In this document: positions 8,820-17,729 of the stretch, piece by piece
Numbering within the stretch: position 1 is the stretch's first letter
Layout: each line of letters begins with the position of its first letter
DNA from: Mycetocola miduiensis
GTDB lineage: Bacteria; Actinomycetota; Actinomycetes; Actinomycetales; Microbacteriaceae
DNA length: 64,000 nucleotides
Reading direction: 5' to 3'
Assembly: GCF_900115155.1 (NCBI RefSeq)
Contig: NZ_FOVM01000002.1
Coordinates: forward strand, 250,550 to 314,549
Program-made: the position numbers and the translations under genes
The notes under the pieces: model-generated
Databases searched by the model: none
Told to the model about the DNA's origin: nothing
The model's input: the letters and a program-made list of their open reading frames with translations, nothing else

Positions 8820-9401
8820 TCACCGGCCAAGCGGCAACAGCACGGCACGTTCGAGGGTGCCGACGAGGGCCAGCGGGTTGACATACTCGCCATAGAGCCG
8901 CACGCCGAAATGCACGCACCGGCCGTCACAGTGACCTCCGGATGCGACGACGCCGATCGCGTCGCCCGAGTGCACTTCAGCGCCCGCGGACACTGCGGCG
9001 AGTACGGGTTCGACACTCGAGACGATCCCGTCGCCGTGCCGCACCGACACGACGGGACGGTCCACGACGACGCCGGCGAAACTGACGACTCCGTCGGCAG
9101 CCGCCAGGACGGGTCGGCCCTGGGCCGCCGTTACGTCGATGCCGCGGTGTCCGGCGGCGAACGGCGTGGGTGGGGCTTCGAACGGGCGTTGAAGCTGGTG
9201 CGGAGGCGAGACGGGCCAGCCCCACACCTGGTCGAGCGCCGCGGACACGGCGGGGGAGCGCGCCGCGAAAACGTCGGGGGACGCAGGCAGTGTCACCGCC
9301 GTGCCCGCGGAAGAACTTGCCGGTCCGACCAACACCAGGGCCGCCACGACGACGAGAAGAATCGCAGCGGCAACCCGCCCCCGACGCAACAACGCGGTCA
9401 T
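8820..9401 (-). CDS. Secreted M23 family peptidase (LytM domain)
   Basis: A 193-residue protein with an N-terminal signal/anchor (basic MTALLRRGR followed by a long AAAILLVVVAALVLV core) and a C-terminal LytM/M23 fold. The zinc ligands expected for M23 are visible as GHRGIDV (His and Asp) and CVHFGV (His); a GGHCDGRC segment precedes the last ligand. M23 enzymes cut peptide cross-links in peptidoglycan or act as inactive activators. The gene is convergent with xerC with only six bases between stops, and divergent from rpsB, the usual actinobacterial arrangement. The paired cysteines around the active site (GHCDGRC) may form a disulfide outside the cell. Confidence 0.86.
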   Translation of the reverse strand: MTALLRRGRVAAAILLVVVAALVLVGPASSSAGTAVTLPASPDVFAARSPAVSAALDQVWGWPVSPPHQLQRPFEAPPTPFAAGHRGIDVTAAQGRPVLAAADGVVSFAGVVVDRPVVSVRHGDGIVSSVEPVLAAVSAGAEVHSGDAIGVVASGGHCDGRCVHFGVRLYGEYVNPLALVGTLERAVLLPLGR

Positions 9402-9705
9402 ACCGGGACAGCCTGCCGCCCACCGAGACGTTGCGCGACCGCCGGCGAGGGACAGTGGATAATTGGTGACGCCGAGCCGGCGGTGGAGGACCCCGGGAAC
9501 GCTCCCGATCCTGTTATGCTGAAGGAAGCGTCCCGCGTGTCGGGATGACTACGCGTGCCCATTCGGCCAACACATCCATTCGGTCCTTGCTTCTTCGGAA
9601 CAGGGCGGACGTGCGCCGGGCACCAGGAAGAGCGGCCACTCGGCCGCTTTGAACAACCGATCGACGCCTGCCCGGAAAGGGCGCGTCAGAACAGGAGAAC
9701 GGCTC
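9402..9705 (+). promoter_or_regulatory. Divergent intergenic region and rpsB leader
   Basis: No gene is supported in these 304 bases between the M23 gene and rpsB. They should hold the divergent promoters. A TATGCT hexamer at 9515-9520 is a possible -10 for rpsB-tsf. A small perfect hairpin (5-base arms 9531-9535 and 9541-9545) follows and lies in the predicted 5' leader, which would be long (about 180 bases). Long leaders before ribosomal-protein genes are often autoregulatory; here that is inference only. Confidence 0.4.
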
Positions 9706-10662
9706 ATGGCCGTCGTAACCATCCGCCAGCTGCTCGACAGCGGCGTGCACTTCGGGCACCAGACCCGCCGTTGGAACCCGAAGATGAAGCGTTTCATCTT
9801 CACGGAGCGTTCCGGCATCTACATCATCGACCTCCAGCAGTCGCTTGGGTTCATCGACAAGGCATACGACTTCGTCAAGGAGACGGTCGCCCACGGCGGA
9901 ACCGTTCTCTTCGTCGGAACGAAGAAGCAGGCTCAGGAAGCAATCGCCGAGCAGGCGACCCGCGTCGGCCAGCCGTACGTGAACCAGCGCTGGCTCGGTG
10001 GCCTCCTCACCAACTTCCAGACGGTGTCGAAGCGACTCGCCCGCATGAAGGAGCTCGAGGAGCTCGACTACGAGGACACCTCGAAGTCAGGCTTCACCAA
10101 GAAGGAACTCCTCATCAAGAAGCGCGAGCTCGACAAGCTTCACAAGTCACTCGGCGGAATCCGCAACCTCACCAAGACGCCGTCGGCGCTGTGGGTTGTC
10201 GACACCAAGAAGGAGCACCTCGCGATCGACGAGGCACGCAAGCTTGGTATCCCCGTCATCGGCATCCTCGACACCAACTGCGACCCGGACGAAGTCACCT
10301 ACCCGATCCCGGGTAACGACGACGCTATCCGCTCGGTCGGCCTGCTTACCCGCATCATCGCGGACGCTGCTGCCGAGGGCCTGATCCAGCGCCACCAGAA
10401 GCCAGAAGAGGGTTCCGCTCCGGTTGAGCCGCTCGCTGCCTGGGAAGCTGAACTGCTCGGCGCCGAAGCTGAGAAGACCGAAGCTGCTGACGCACCCGTC
10501 GAGCAGAACGACGCCGACGCTGAGGTTGCCGAGAAAAACGCGGCCAAGAGCGAAGAGGCACCCGTCGAGGTCGTCACCGTTGAGAGCGACGAGAAGACCG
10601 AGGAACGCCTCGAAGCCGAAGCGACCGACGCTGAGAAGCAGCCGGCCGCCGACAACAACTAA
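9706..10662 (+). CDS. rpsB: 30S ribosomal protein S2
   Basis: Ribosomal protein S2, 318 residues from the ATG at 9706, with AGGAG 9 bases upstream. Conserved S2 segments are clear: [46 protein letters not shown] and [23 protein letters not shown]2 binds the 30S head-body junction late in assembly. The protein is about 60 residues longer than E. coli S2 because of a strongly acidic, Ala/Glu-rich C-terminal tail (from about residue 255), a feature seen in actinobacterial S2 proteins. It is followed after 24 bases by tsf, the usual operon partner, and both are closed by the terminator at 11525. Confidence 0.97.
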   Translation: MAVVTIRQLLDSGVHFGHQTRRWNPKMKRFIFTERSGIYIIDLQQSLGFIDKAYDFVKETVAHGGTVLFVGTKKQAQEAIAEQATRVGQPYVNQRWLGGLLTNFQTVSKRLARMKELEELDYEDTSKSGFTKKELLIKKRELDKLHKSLGGIRNLTKTPSALWVVDTKKEHLAIDEARKLGIPVIGILDTNCDPDEVTYPIPGNDDAIRSVGLLTRIIADAAAEGLIQRHQKPEEGSAPVEPLAAWEAELLGAEAEKTEAADAPVEQNDADAEVAEKNAAKSEEAPVEVVTVESDEKTEERLEAEATDAEKQPAADNN

Positions 10663-10686
10663 TCCGAACGAGGAGTGCAATAACTT

Positions 10687-11514
10687 ATGGCAAATTTCAA
10701 TCTTGCTGATGTCAAGGCTCTTCGTGAGCAGCTCGGCACGGGAATGGTCGACACCAAGAACGCCCTCGTCGAAGCCGAAGGCGACCTGGAGAAGGCCACC
10801 GAGATCCTGCGCCTCAAGGGTGCGAAGGGCAACGCGAAGCGTGCCGACCGCTCCACGAGCGAAGGCCTCATCGCCGCGAAGGACAACGGCTCCAGCACCA
10901 CGCTGATCGAACTCGCCTGCGAGACCGACTTCGTGGCAAAGAACGACAAGTTCGTCGCCCTCGCCGACAAGGTGCTCGAGGCTGTCGCAGCTTCAGGCGC
11001 CGCATCGCTCGAGGACGCACTCGCTGCTCCCGCCGGCGACAAGACCGTTGCTCAGCTGATCGACGACGAGGCAGCGATCCTCGGCGAGAAGGTTGAACTC
11101 CGCCGCGTTGCGTTGGTTTCGGGCGAGAAGTTCGCCACGTACCTGCACAAGACGTCGAAGGACCTGCCCCCGCAGATCGGTGTTGTCGTCAGCTACAGCG
11201 GAGATGACGCCGAGACCGCACGGGCCATAGCCCAGCACATCGCGATGTTCGACCCGCAGTACCTCACCCGTGAGGACGTGCCGGCTGACATCGTGGATAA
11301 GGAGCGCGAAATCGTCACGGAGATCTCGAAGAACGAGGGCAAGCCTGAGGCTGCACTGCCCAAGATCGTCGAAGGTCGCCTGACCGGGTTCTTCAAGCAG
11401 GTCGCCCTGCTCGAGCAGGACTACGCTCGCGACAGCAAGGTTCAGGTCAAGAAGGTTCTGGCAGACGCCAAGCTCGACGTGACGGGCTTCGCCCGCTTCA
11501 AGGTCGGCGCGTAG
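10687..11514 (+). CDS. tsf: Elongation factor Ts
   Basis: Elongation factor Ts, 275 residues, the nucleotide exchange factor that regenerates EF-Tu-GTP. The N-terminal UBA-like domain shows VKALREQLGTGMVDTKNAL, followed by the conserved ACETDFVAKN motif and, in the core, IAQHIAMFDPQYL. The C-terminal dimerisation-type subdomain is of the short bacterial form. It follows rpsB in the same transcript with 24 bases between genes. The gene is closed by a strong stem-loop with a T run, so pyrH downstream needs its own promoter. Confidence 0.97.
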   Translation: MANFNLADVKALREQLGTGMVDTKNALVEAEGDLEKATEILRLKGAKGNAKRADRSTSEGLIAAKDNGSSTTLIELACETDFVAKNDKFVALADKVLEAVAASGAASLEDALAAPAGDKTVAQLIDDEAAILGEKVELRRVALVSGEKFATYLHKTSKDLPPQIGVVVSYSGDDAETARAIAQHIAMFDPQYLTREDVPADIVDKEREIVTEISKNEGKPEAALPKIVEGRLTGFFKQVALLEQDYARDSKVQVKKVLADAKLDVTGFARFKVGA

Positions 11515-11524
11515 GTCTGCCATG

Positions 11525-11560
11525 GGAGTCCGGATCACATCGTGATCCGGACTCCTTTTT
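11525..11560 (+). terminator. Rho-independent terminator of rpsB-tsf
   Basis: A perfect 14-base-pair stem (11525-11538 paired with 11542-11555) with a three-base loop, immediately followed by five T residues (11556-11560), starting 11 bases after the tsf stop. Confidence 0.95.
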
Positions 11561-11620
11561 CATGCGCGACCTCGGTCGGCACACAGTAGCTTTGTCAGGA
11601 TTCACGAAAGGACGACACGG

Positions 11621-12337
11621 ATGTCAACAGCCACGAAGAAGCGCAGGGTCCTGCTCAAGCTGAGCGGAGAGTCCTTCGGGGCAGGGTCGCTTGGAGTGAA
11701 CCCGGATGTCGTCAGCCAGATCGCGCGCGAGATCGCGGAGGCCGCGGCGACGGTTGAGATCGCCATTGTCGTCGGTGGAGGCAACTTCTTCCGCGGTGCC
11801 GAACTGTCCCTCCGCGGAATGGACCGCGGCCGGGCCGACTACATGGGCATGCTGGGAACCGTGATGAACGCCCTCGCGCTTCAGGACTTCCTCGAGCAGG
11901 CCGGTGCTGAGACCCGCGTCCAGTCCGCCATCTCGATGACCCAGGTCGCCGAGCCGTACATTCCCCGTCGCGCCGAGCGCCACCTGGAGAAGGGCCGCGT
12001 CGTCATCTTCGGCGCCGGCGCCGGTCTGCCCTACTTCTCCACAGACACCGTCGCCGCGCAGCGCGCGCTCGAGATCGACGCAGACATCGTGCTCCTCGCC
12101 AAGAACGGCGTTGACGGCGTCTACACGGCTGACCCGAAGCTCGACTCCAGCGCCACCCGGATCGACTCGATCACCTACCAGGAGGCGCTGCAGACCGGCC
12201 TGAAGGTCGTCGACTCCACAGCCTTCAGCCTGTGCATGGACAACTCGATGCCGATGCAGGTTTTCGGCATGGCGCCGGCGGGAAATGTGACCAATGCGAT
12301 CCTCGGAGCGCGCATCGGCACACTCGTCAGCAACTGA
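11621..12337 (+). CDS. pyrH: UMP kinase
   Basis: Hexameric bacterial UMP kinase, 238 residues, converting UMP to UDP in pyrimidine nucleotide synthesis. It belongs to the amino-acid-kinase superfamily: [10 protein letters not shown] at the phosphate-binding N-terminus, [10 protein letters not shown], the ATP/UMP segment [17 protein letters not shown], and [22 protein letters not shown] precedes the ATG at 11621 by about 9 bases. A TAGCTT hexamer at 11587-11592 is a plausible -10 after the upstream terminator. The order tsf-pyrH-frr-cdsA is widely conserved. Confidence 0.97.
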   Translation: MSTATKKRRVLLKLSGESFGAGSLGVNPDVVSQIAREIAEAAATVEIAIVVGGGNFFRGAELSLRGMDRGRADYMGMLGTVMNALALQDFLEQAGAETRVQSAISMTQVAEPYIPRRAERHLEKGRVVIFGAGAGLPYFSTDTVAAQRALEIDADIVLLAKNGVDGVYTADPKLDSSATRIDSITYQEALQTGLKVVDSTAFSLCMDNSMPMQVFGMAPAGNVTNAILGARIGTLVSN

Positions 12338-12408
12338 ACCGACACGAGTTCACCGCACCGCCCCCTCTAGAATGGGTGCGATACAACACGCAATAAAAAG
12401 GAGTCGCT

Positions 12409-12963
12409 GTGATCGCGGATGTTTTGACTGACGCTGGAACCCGGATGGACAAGGCCGTCGAGGTGGCCAAGGATGACTTCGCCACCGTGCGTACCGGTCG
12501 CGCCAACCCTCAGATGTTCCAGAAGATCCTGGTGAACTACTACGGAACGCCCACGCCCCTTGAACAGCTTGCTTCTCTGCAGAACACCGAAGCCCGCACG
12601 ATTATCGTGAGCCCGTACGACAAGAGCGCCCTCAAAGACATCGAACAGGCGATCCGCGACACGCCAAACCTCGGGGCAAACCCCACGAACGACGGCACGA
12701 TCGTGCGGGTCACCCTGCCGGAGCTCACCGCTGAGCGCCGCAAGGAATACGTCAAGATCGTCCGTAACAAGGGGGAGGACGCCAAAGTGAGCGTCCGCAA
12801 CATCCGCCGCAAGGCCAAGGATGACCTCGACGCCCTCAAGAGCGAGGTCGGAGACGACGACGTCGCTCGGGGTGAAAAAGAGCTGGAGCAGGTCACCAAG
12901 ACGCACATCGACGCGATCGACGACGCGCTGAAACGTAAAGAAGCCGAGCTTCTCGAGATTTAG
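12409..12963 (+). CDS. frr: Ribosome recycling factor
   Basis: Ribosome recycling factor, 184 residues, which with EF-G splits post-termination ribosomes. The three-helix-bundle domain and the inserted beta domain show family landmarks: [26 protein letters not shown], and the C-terminal [12 protein letters not shown] segment. The GTG at 12409 has AAGGAG 7 bases upstream. A good -10-like TAGAAT at 12368-12373 sits before the gene, so frr-cdsA may also be transcribed separately from pyrH. It lies 36 bases before cdsA. Confidence 0.97.
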   Translation: MIADVLTDAGTRMDKAVEVAKDDFATVRTGRANPQMFQKILVNYYGTPTPLEQLASLQNTEARTIIVSPYDKSALKDIEQAIRDTPNLGANPTNDGTIVRVTLPELTAERRKEYVKIVRNKGEDAKVSVRNIRRKAKDDLDALKSEVGDDDVARGEKELEQVTKTHIDAIDDALKRKEAELLEI

Positions 12964-12999
12964 GACCGATCGCTGTGATCCGAAGGAACCGGTGCACCA

Positions 13000-14001
13000 G
13001 TGCCTGACGCAGATGACGGCAGCGCTCCGCGTCGGCCAAGGTCGAAGCGTGGCTCCCGCGACGATATCTCCGCGCAGCTGAGGTCGCGTCGCGCTGACAT
13101 CGAGCGCCAGGTGCGGGCGACCCGCGCGCAGATCGATGAAGCGAATACCCGGATGGAAGCCCGCGCCGGGCGCAACCTCATTCTCGCAACACTCATCGGG
13201 CTTGGTCTTGGCCTCGCCATGCTGTTCAGCCTGATCGTCGTCAAGGAACTGTTCGTCCTCTTCGGCGCCGCCATCGTTGCGTTCACCGTGTTCGAACTCG
13301 CCAAGGCGTTCCGACGTGCCGGTCGCGCCATCGATGTCTGGCCGGCGGTCGTCGGTGGCGTCGCCATCGTGGTCTCCGGGTACTTCTTCGACCCGGCCTC
13401 CCGCTGGGCGATGCTCGTCGGGACGATCGTGTTCATTCTCGTCTGGCGACTCGTCGCCCAGATGGCGCACCCCACCCCCCGCCGCACGCTCGAGATCCTC
13501 CGTGACCTCGTCGCCGCCGTGTTCGTTCAGGTCTATGTGTCGTTCCTCGGCAGTTTCGCTGTCATCCTGGTGCGCCAGCCCGAGGGACAATGGTGGACCC
13601 TCGCCTTCCTGATTATCGTCATCGCAGTCGACATCGGCGCCTATGTGAGCGGGCTCAACTTCGGCAAGCACCCGATGGCCCCGTTGATCAGTCCGAAGAA
13701 GACCTGGGAAGGACTCGGGGGAGCCGCTGTCGCCGCCGTGATCGCTGGCATCCTGCTCGCGATCTTCATGCTGCACAGCCCCTGGTGGGTCGGCCTCATC
13801 CTTGGGCTCGCTCTCCTCGGGACGGCGACGATGGGCGATCTCACCGAGTCGCTCATCAAACGCGATCTCGGAATCAAGGACATGAGCTCGTGGCTGCCAG
13901 GCCACGGCGGGTTCCTTGACCGCCTCGACTCCATCCTCCCGTCCGCGCCGATCGCGTTCACGCTGTACCTCCTGTTCAGCAACGCCCCCGTTGTCGGATA
14001 A
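13000..14001 (+). CDS. cdsA: Phosphatidate cytidylyltransferase (CDP-diglyceride synthase)
   Basis: A 333-residue integral membrane enzyme that makes CDP-diacylglycerol from CTP and phosphatidate, the branch point of phospholipid synthesis. The C-terminal half carries the CTP_transf_1 signature region from SPKKTWEGLGG through GDLTESLIKRDLGIKDM to PGHGGFLDRLDS. About eight hydrophobic segments follow an unusual hydrophilic N-terminus (residues 1-60, Arg/Asp/Glu-rich, with a heptad-like RRADIERQVRATRAQIDEA stretch) that is probably a short cytoplasmic coiled coil; such extensions are typical of actinobacterial CdsA. The start GTG at 13000 has GAAGGA 11 bases upstream. It is the last classical gene of the pyrH-frr-cdsA block. 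Confidence 0.94.
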   Translation: MPDADDGSAPRRPRSKRGSRDDISAQLRSRRADIERQVRATRAQIDEANTRMEARAGRNLILATLIGLGLGLAMLFSLIVVKELFVLFGAAIVAFTVFELAKAFRRAGRAIDVWPAVVGGVAIVVSGYFFDPASRWAMLVGTIVFILVWRLVAQMAHPTPRRTLEILRDLVAAVFVQVYVSFLGSFAVILVRQPEGQWWTLAFLIIVIAVDIGAYVSGLNFGKHPMAPLISPKKTWEGLGGAAVAAVIAGILLAIFMLHSPWWVGLILGLALLGTATMGDLTESLIKRDLGIKDMSSWLPGHGGFLDRLDSILPSAPIAFTLYLLFSNAPVVG

Positions 14002-14041
14002 GTCCGCCGCGCCGGGGCAGCGAAGCTGAAAGGATGAACAG

Positions 14042-14593
14042 GTGACGAACACATTCCCCACCGCTCGGAAGGGAACTCGCGGGTACTCACGGAACCAGGT
14101 GGATGCCTTCCTCCGGGCTGCCCGGGAAGCGTACGACGTCGATGACAGTGTGACGCCGACGATGACATCGGCTGACATCAGGAGGACGTCCTTCGCGCTC
14201 ACCCGCGGCGGTTACGCCACCGGCTCGGTCGACGCCGCGCTCGAACGGCTCGAGGACGCTTTCGCGTTGCGGGAACGCGACCGGGCATTGGGCGACGCCG
14301 GCAAGCGAGAATGGCTGACATCCGCCAGGGAGACCGCCCAGGTCATCCTCAACCGCCTGGCGCGGCCGACCGGGCACAAATTCTCGCGCACCGGCTTTCT
14401 CGCCCAGGGGTATCGCACCGAAGATGTCGACGCTTTTTCCGAGCAGATCGTCGCCTACTTCGAGAAGGGAACACCTCTCAGCGCCGACTCCGTGAGAACC
14501 GCGATATTCCGGCCTCAACGCGGCGGATACGTCGAGTCCCAGGTCGACCTTCTGCTCGACGCCGTGACCGAGGTCATGCTCGCCGTTCGGTGA
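14042..14593 (+). CDS. DivIVA-repeat domain protein
   Basis: A 183-residue soluble protein built from four DivIVA-type short repeats: RGYSRNQVDAFL (near residue 18), RGGYATGSVDAALERLEDAF (near 59), QGYRTEDVDAFSEQI (near 122) and RGGYVESQVDLLLDAV (near 159). Each has the G-Y/F-x4-VD-x-hydrophobic pattern seen at the membrane-binding N-terminus of DivIVA/Wag31, but the long coiled coil of DivIVA is missing. This matches the DivIVA-domain repeat family of actinobacteria, whose role is unknown; a link to the cell pole or septum is an inference. GAAAGGA lies 7 bases before the GTG at 14042. It follows cdsA by 40 bases and is probably in the same transcript. Confidence 0.75.
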   Translation: MTNTFPTARKGTRGYSRNQVDAFLRAAREAYDVDDSVTPTMTSADIRRTSFALTRGGYATGSVDAALERLEDAFALRERDRALGDAGKREWLTSARETAQVILNRLARPTGHKFSRTGFLAQGYRTEDVDAFSEQIVAYFEKGTPLSADSVRTAIFRPQRGGYVESQVDLLLDAVTEVMLAVR

Positions 14594-14648
14594 CGCGCCC
14601 GGAAAAACACTCGCATCTGTCCCCGTTCTGGGCTAAAGTCGGGGAATC

Positions 14649-15362
14649 GTGGGTAGACATATAGCGCAAATCGAGTCCTCTGTACCAGCTCCGAAGGTCA
14701 GAAGGGCTTTTGAGAGACCCCGATCGCGCAGCCCGTTCACTCTCTTCATCTTCGCCTTCACCGCTGCCGTCGGCTTCGTCGCCGTGAACGTCGTCGACCC
14801 ATACTCCGGCGCGACGGCATCCCCGTACTTCCAGGTCGCTGAGCGCTACGACGGCAAGGCCACGCAGAAGCTTGCCGTGGCCGGGGCGTACGACACCAGC
14901 TTCACGCGCGACGGGTACACCGTTATCGCGCCGCCGCCTCCGCCGCCACCCGTCGTGGTCGAGCCGGTCGTCAAGGACGACAAAAAGGCGACCGAGGCCA
15001 AGAAGGCGACCGAGGTCAAGAAGGCGACGAGCGCCCCGCTGCCCGTGGTGAAGGCCGACCCTGGTTCCGCCCAGGCGATCGCCCACGACATGGTTCTCGC
15101 ACGTGGATGGGGCGAAGACCAGTTCTCCTGCCTTGTTTCGCTATGGAACAAGGAATCCGGCTGGCGCGTCAACGCGTCCAACAAGTCGAGCGGCGCATAC
15201 GGCATCCCGCAGGCGCTCCCCGGCAGCAAGATGGGCAGCGCAGGCAGCGACTGGGCCACGAACCCCGCCACGCAGATCACCTGGGGTCTTGGCTACATCA
15301 GTGGCCGGTACGGGACCCCCTGCGGCGCATGGAGCCACTCGCAGGCCAAAGGCTGGTACTAA
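14649..15362 (+). CDS. Secreted lytic transglycosylase-like protein
   Basis: A 237-residue exported protein. Residues 28-50 form a hydrophobic signal or anchor. A run of eight prolines near residue 96 is followed by three KKAT-type repeats (KKATEA, KKATEV, KKATSA) as a cell-wall linker. The C-terminal 85 residues form a lysozyme-like domain: WGEDQFSCLVSLWNKESGW contains the expected catalytic Glu, and GAYGIPQALPGSKM matches the transglycosylase/Rpf-like fold. Such proteins cut glycan strands of peptidoglycan. The start is GTG 14649; a TAAAGT hexamer at 14634-14639 could be a -10 giving a very short leader. The exact enzyme class (transglycosylase or Rpf-like muramidase) is not resolved. Confidence 0.78.
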   Translation: MGRHIAQIESSVPAPKVRRAFERPRSRSPFTLFIFAFTAAVGFVAVNVVDPYSGATASPYFQVAERYDGKATQKLAVAGAYDTSFTRDGYTVIAPPPPPPPVVVEPVVKDDKKATEAKKATEVKKATSAPLPVVKADPGSAQAIAHDMVLARGWGEDQFSCLVSLWNKESGWRVNASNKSSGAYGIPQALPGSKMGSAGSDWATNPATQITWGLGYISGRYGTPCGAWSHSQAKGWY

Positions 15363-15437
15363 GCGGAGAAATCGGCCGTCCGTCTGATGGCGGGCACGTC
15401 GACTTTCGCGGATGCCGGTTCACCCGTGTCCACTGCC

Positions 15438-15443
15438 TAGGAT
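15438..15443 (+). promoter_or_regulatory. -10 hexamer of a predicted leaderless promoter
   Basis: TAGGAT ends 6 bases before the ATG at 15450, so transcription should begin at or next to the start codon and no Shine-Dalgarno fits. Confidence 0.6.
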
Positions 15444-15449
15444 GAAAGC

Positions 15450-15749
15450 ATGCCTCGAAGCAACCGTCCGCGCGGCGCCAAGCCGGCTCGGAACGACGAC
15501 GACGGTGACGATCTGTCGCGCCTGATGAACGGCTGGAAGCGGACCGAGACGCGGCGCGGCGCCGAATGGAACGTACAGCCCGTGAGCGCCGGACAAGCGG
15601 TCAAGGACTACCTCTGCCCGGCCTGCTCGCTTACGGTCAGCCGCGGCACCGCTCACCTCGTTGTCTGGCGCGCGGACGGCGTTCTCGGTGACGCCGCCGA
15701 CCTTGCAGCACGCAGGCACTGGCATACCCACTGCTGGCGAATCGGTTAG
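15450..15749 (+). CDS. Small conserved Cys/His-rich hypothetical protein
   Basis: A 99-residue protein of unknown function. The first 25 residues are basic and Asp-rich (PRGAKPARNDDDGDD). The body has CPAC followed 33 residues later by HWHTHCW, a C-x2-C...H-x-x-H-C arrangement that could bind a zinc ion. A conserved-looking hydrophobic strand (AHLVVWRAD) lies between. It starts at ATG 15450 directly after a TAGGAT hexamer, implying a leaderless message, and ends 10 bases before the alpha/beta hydrolase gene, with which it is likely co-transcribed. The zinc ligand idea is inference from spacing only. Confidence 0.7.
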   Translation: MPRSNRPRGAKPARNDDDGDDLSRLMNGWKRTETRRGAEWNVQPVSAGQAVKDYLCPACSLTVSRGTAHLVVWRADGVLGDAADLAARRHWHTHCWRIG

Positions 15750-15759
15750 GAAGGATGCG

Positions 15760-16482
15760 ATGACCCTGGAAATCCGTGGCGGTGTCGAACTGCCCGCAAC
15801 GCGCGAAAACATCGAACTCGTCACCGCGGACGGGCTCACCCTCGTCGGCGAACTCGCCACCCCGCAGGGCCGGGAACCCGTCGCGACGCTGGTGACGCTG
15901 CATCCGCTGCCGACCGCAGGCGGTTTCATGGACTCGCACATCCTTCGCAAGGCCGCCGGCCGACTTCCCGCACTCGCGGACATCGCCGTCCTGCGGTTCA
16001 ACACCCGCGGTACTTCCTCTCCGCGCGGCACGAGCGACGGCGCTTTCGGCGAGGGGATCACCGAAGAACACGACCTCGACGCCGCCATGGCGTTCGTCGC
16101 CGAGCGCGGCCTGCCAAAGCCCTGGCTCGTCGGCTGGTCGTTCGGGACCGAACTGGTTCTGAAGTACGGACGGTCACATCCGATCGCGGGTGCGATTTTG
16201 CTTTCGCCGCCGTTGCACCGTGCACAACCGGACGAGGTCGCGTCGTGGCACGACGATGACCGCCCGTTGATCGCGCTGATCCCCGAGTTCGACGACTACC
16301 TGCGCCCGGAGGAGGCCGCAGAGCGGTTCTCCAGCGTGCCCGGCATGACACTTATCCCAGTCGACGGTGGCAAACACCTCTGGGTCGGTGAGAACCAGAC
16401 TCGCCGCGTTCTCGAAGAGATCGTGCGAGCGGTCAACCCCGCGGCCCTCCCACTGCAGACCGAGTGGCCGACCGACGACTAG
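15760..16482 (+). CDS. Alpha/beta hydrolase
   Basis: A 240-residue alpha/beta hydrolase of the short cytoplasmic type. The nucleophile elbow is GWSFGTE (Ser near residue 127); the acid is probably in IPEFDDYL and the catalytic His in GGKHLWVG near the C-terminus. An LVTLHPLPTAGG segment forms the oxyanion strand, and FNTRGTSSPRG is typical of the alpha/beta-hydrolase/dienelactone-like group. No lid or signal peptide is seen. The ATG at 15760 has AAGGA 5 bases upstream. It follows the small Cys/His protein and is convergent with the AI-2E permease gene, whose stop is 8 bases away. Substrate unknown. Confidence 0.82.
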   Translation: MTLEIRGGVELPATRENIELVTADGLTLVGELATPQGREPVATLVTLHPLPTAGGFMDSHILRKAAGRLPALADIAVLRFNTRGTSSPRGTSDGAFGEGITEEHDLDAAMAFVAERGLPKPWLVGWSFGTELVLKYGRSHPIAGAILLSPPLHRAQPDEVASWHDDDRPLIALIPEFDDYLRPEEAAERFSSVPGMTLIPVDGGKHLWVGENQTRRVLEEIVRAVNPAALPLQTEWPTDD

Positions 16483-16490
16483 ATCGTCAG

Positions 16491-17537
16491 TCAGAGCTCG
16501 TTCGCGCGGGGAATCACAACCTGCTTGATGATCAACAGCACCGCGGCAGCGGTCGGGATCGCGACGAGCGCTCCGAGCAGGCCCAACAGCGAACCGCCGG
16601 CAAGCGCCGCGATGACGACGAGCGCACCAGGGACGGCCACAGCGCGCCGCATCACGTTCGGGCTGATCACATACGCCTCGATCTGCATGTAGATGAGGTA
16701 GTAGATACCAGCGAACAGTGCGGTGACGGGGGAGCCGAGTCCCGGGATGAGACAAACCAGGGTGATGATGATCGACCCGATGAGTGTTCCGACCAGCGGG
16801 ATCATCGAGAAGAAGAACGCGATGGTTGCAAGCACCGGCGGAAACGGCGCGTCGATGATCGACAGGAAGATGAAGGACAGGATGCCGTTGCAGGCGGCCG
16901 TGCCGACCTGGCCGATCACATACCGGCCAACGGAGTCGGTGATCTGCTCGGCGAGGTCAGCGAAACGTTCCCGCTTCGTCGCTGGCACCAGCTGGTACAG
17001 GCCACGCTTGATCGAGCCGAGCGACGCGGTGAAGTAAATAGTGAGGATAAGGATGATCAGGGCGCCGAAGAGCGCCGAGCCGATGGCGAACGCCACCTGG
17101 ATCGCGCCGGATCCGATGTCGGTGATGTTGTCGGTCAGGAACTTTCCGGCGTCCGCGATGATCGCGCGGACATCGAGGCCCGGGAACTGGTCCGAGAGGA
17201 CCTCGACCAGTGGGTACTCCTGGAACTGTGCCTGCAGGCCGGGGATAAGAGCGATCAACTCGGAGACCTGGTCGATGATGATCGGAACAACCATCCAGAC
17301 CAGTCCGGCAAACAAGGTCAGCAGGCCGACAATCACCACGATGAGCGCCGCCCAGCGCGGGAACTGCTTCTTTTCCAGCCACGAAACCAGTGGGTCAAGG
17401 CCAAGGGAGATGAAGATCGCGGCCCCGATATAGGTGAGTATCGTCTGGAGTGTGACAACGGAGAGGATGATCAAAAGACCGAGTCCGACGCCGAGCGTGC
17501 CGATGAGTCCGACACGGAACGGGTTTGAAATCTTCAC
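16491..17537 (-). CDS. AI-2E family transporter (permease)
   Basis: A 348-residue polytopic membrane protein of the AI-2E/PerM family. About eight hydrophobic segments are separated by a large loop (near residues 105-160, QVSELIALIPGLQAQ to DITDIGSG), and it carries the late family signature FFFSMIPLVGTLIGSI and a PTAAAVLLIIKQ C-terminus. Members range from AI-2 exporters to Na+/H+ antiporters, so the substrate is not predictable. I chose GTG 17537 because GGAGGG sits 6 bases upstream and the next residues (VKISNPFRVGLIG) begin the hydrophobic N-terminus; the longer frame adds an unlikely Cys-rich hydrophilic stretch. Convergent with the hydrolase gene. Confidence 0.88.
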   Translation of the reverse strand: MKISNPFRVGLIGTLGVGLGLLIILSVVTLQTILTYIGAAIFISLGLDPLVSWLEKKQFPRWAALIVVIVGLLTLFAGLVWMVVPIIIDQVSELIALIPGLQAQFQEYPLVEVLSDQFPGLDVRAIIADAGKFLTDNITDIGSGAIQVAFAIGSALFGALIILILTIYFTASLGSIKRGLYQLVPATKRERFADLAEQITDSVGRYVIGQVGTAACNGILSFIFLSIIDAPFPPVLATIAFFFSMIPLVGTLIGSIIITLVCLIPGLGSPVTALFAGIYYLIYMQIEAYVISPNVMRRAVAVPGALVVIAALAGGSLLGLLGALVAIPTAAAVLLIIKQVVIPRANEL

Positions 17538-17729
17538 TGCTGTCCCTCCATCGGCGCACGTCAGATCATCGTACTGTCCGGTGCGAGAGACGCCGCATCG
17601 GGCGGCATCCGCTAGCGTATTAAGCGCCCTCTCAGGCATTTCGACTACTGTGAAACGTCTGTCCTGTTGCTACCGGCCCGGATTTCCGAGCAAATTCGCC
17701 CTGCGGTCGCAACCTGTGAAGGAGATGTA

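Noticed and set aside
12367-14202. 611-codon open frame on the minus strand opposite frr-cdsA
   Set aside because: Antisense to two well-supported genes; strongly hydrophilic, low-complexity translation and no initiation signal.
16464-17528. 354-codon Asp/Glu/Arg-rich frame opposite the AI-2E permease gene
   Set aside because: Complement of a hydrophobic gene gives this composition; nothing supports expression.
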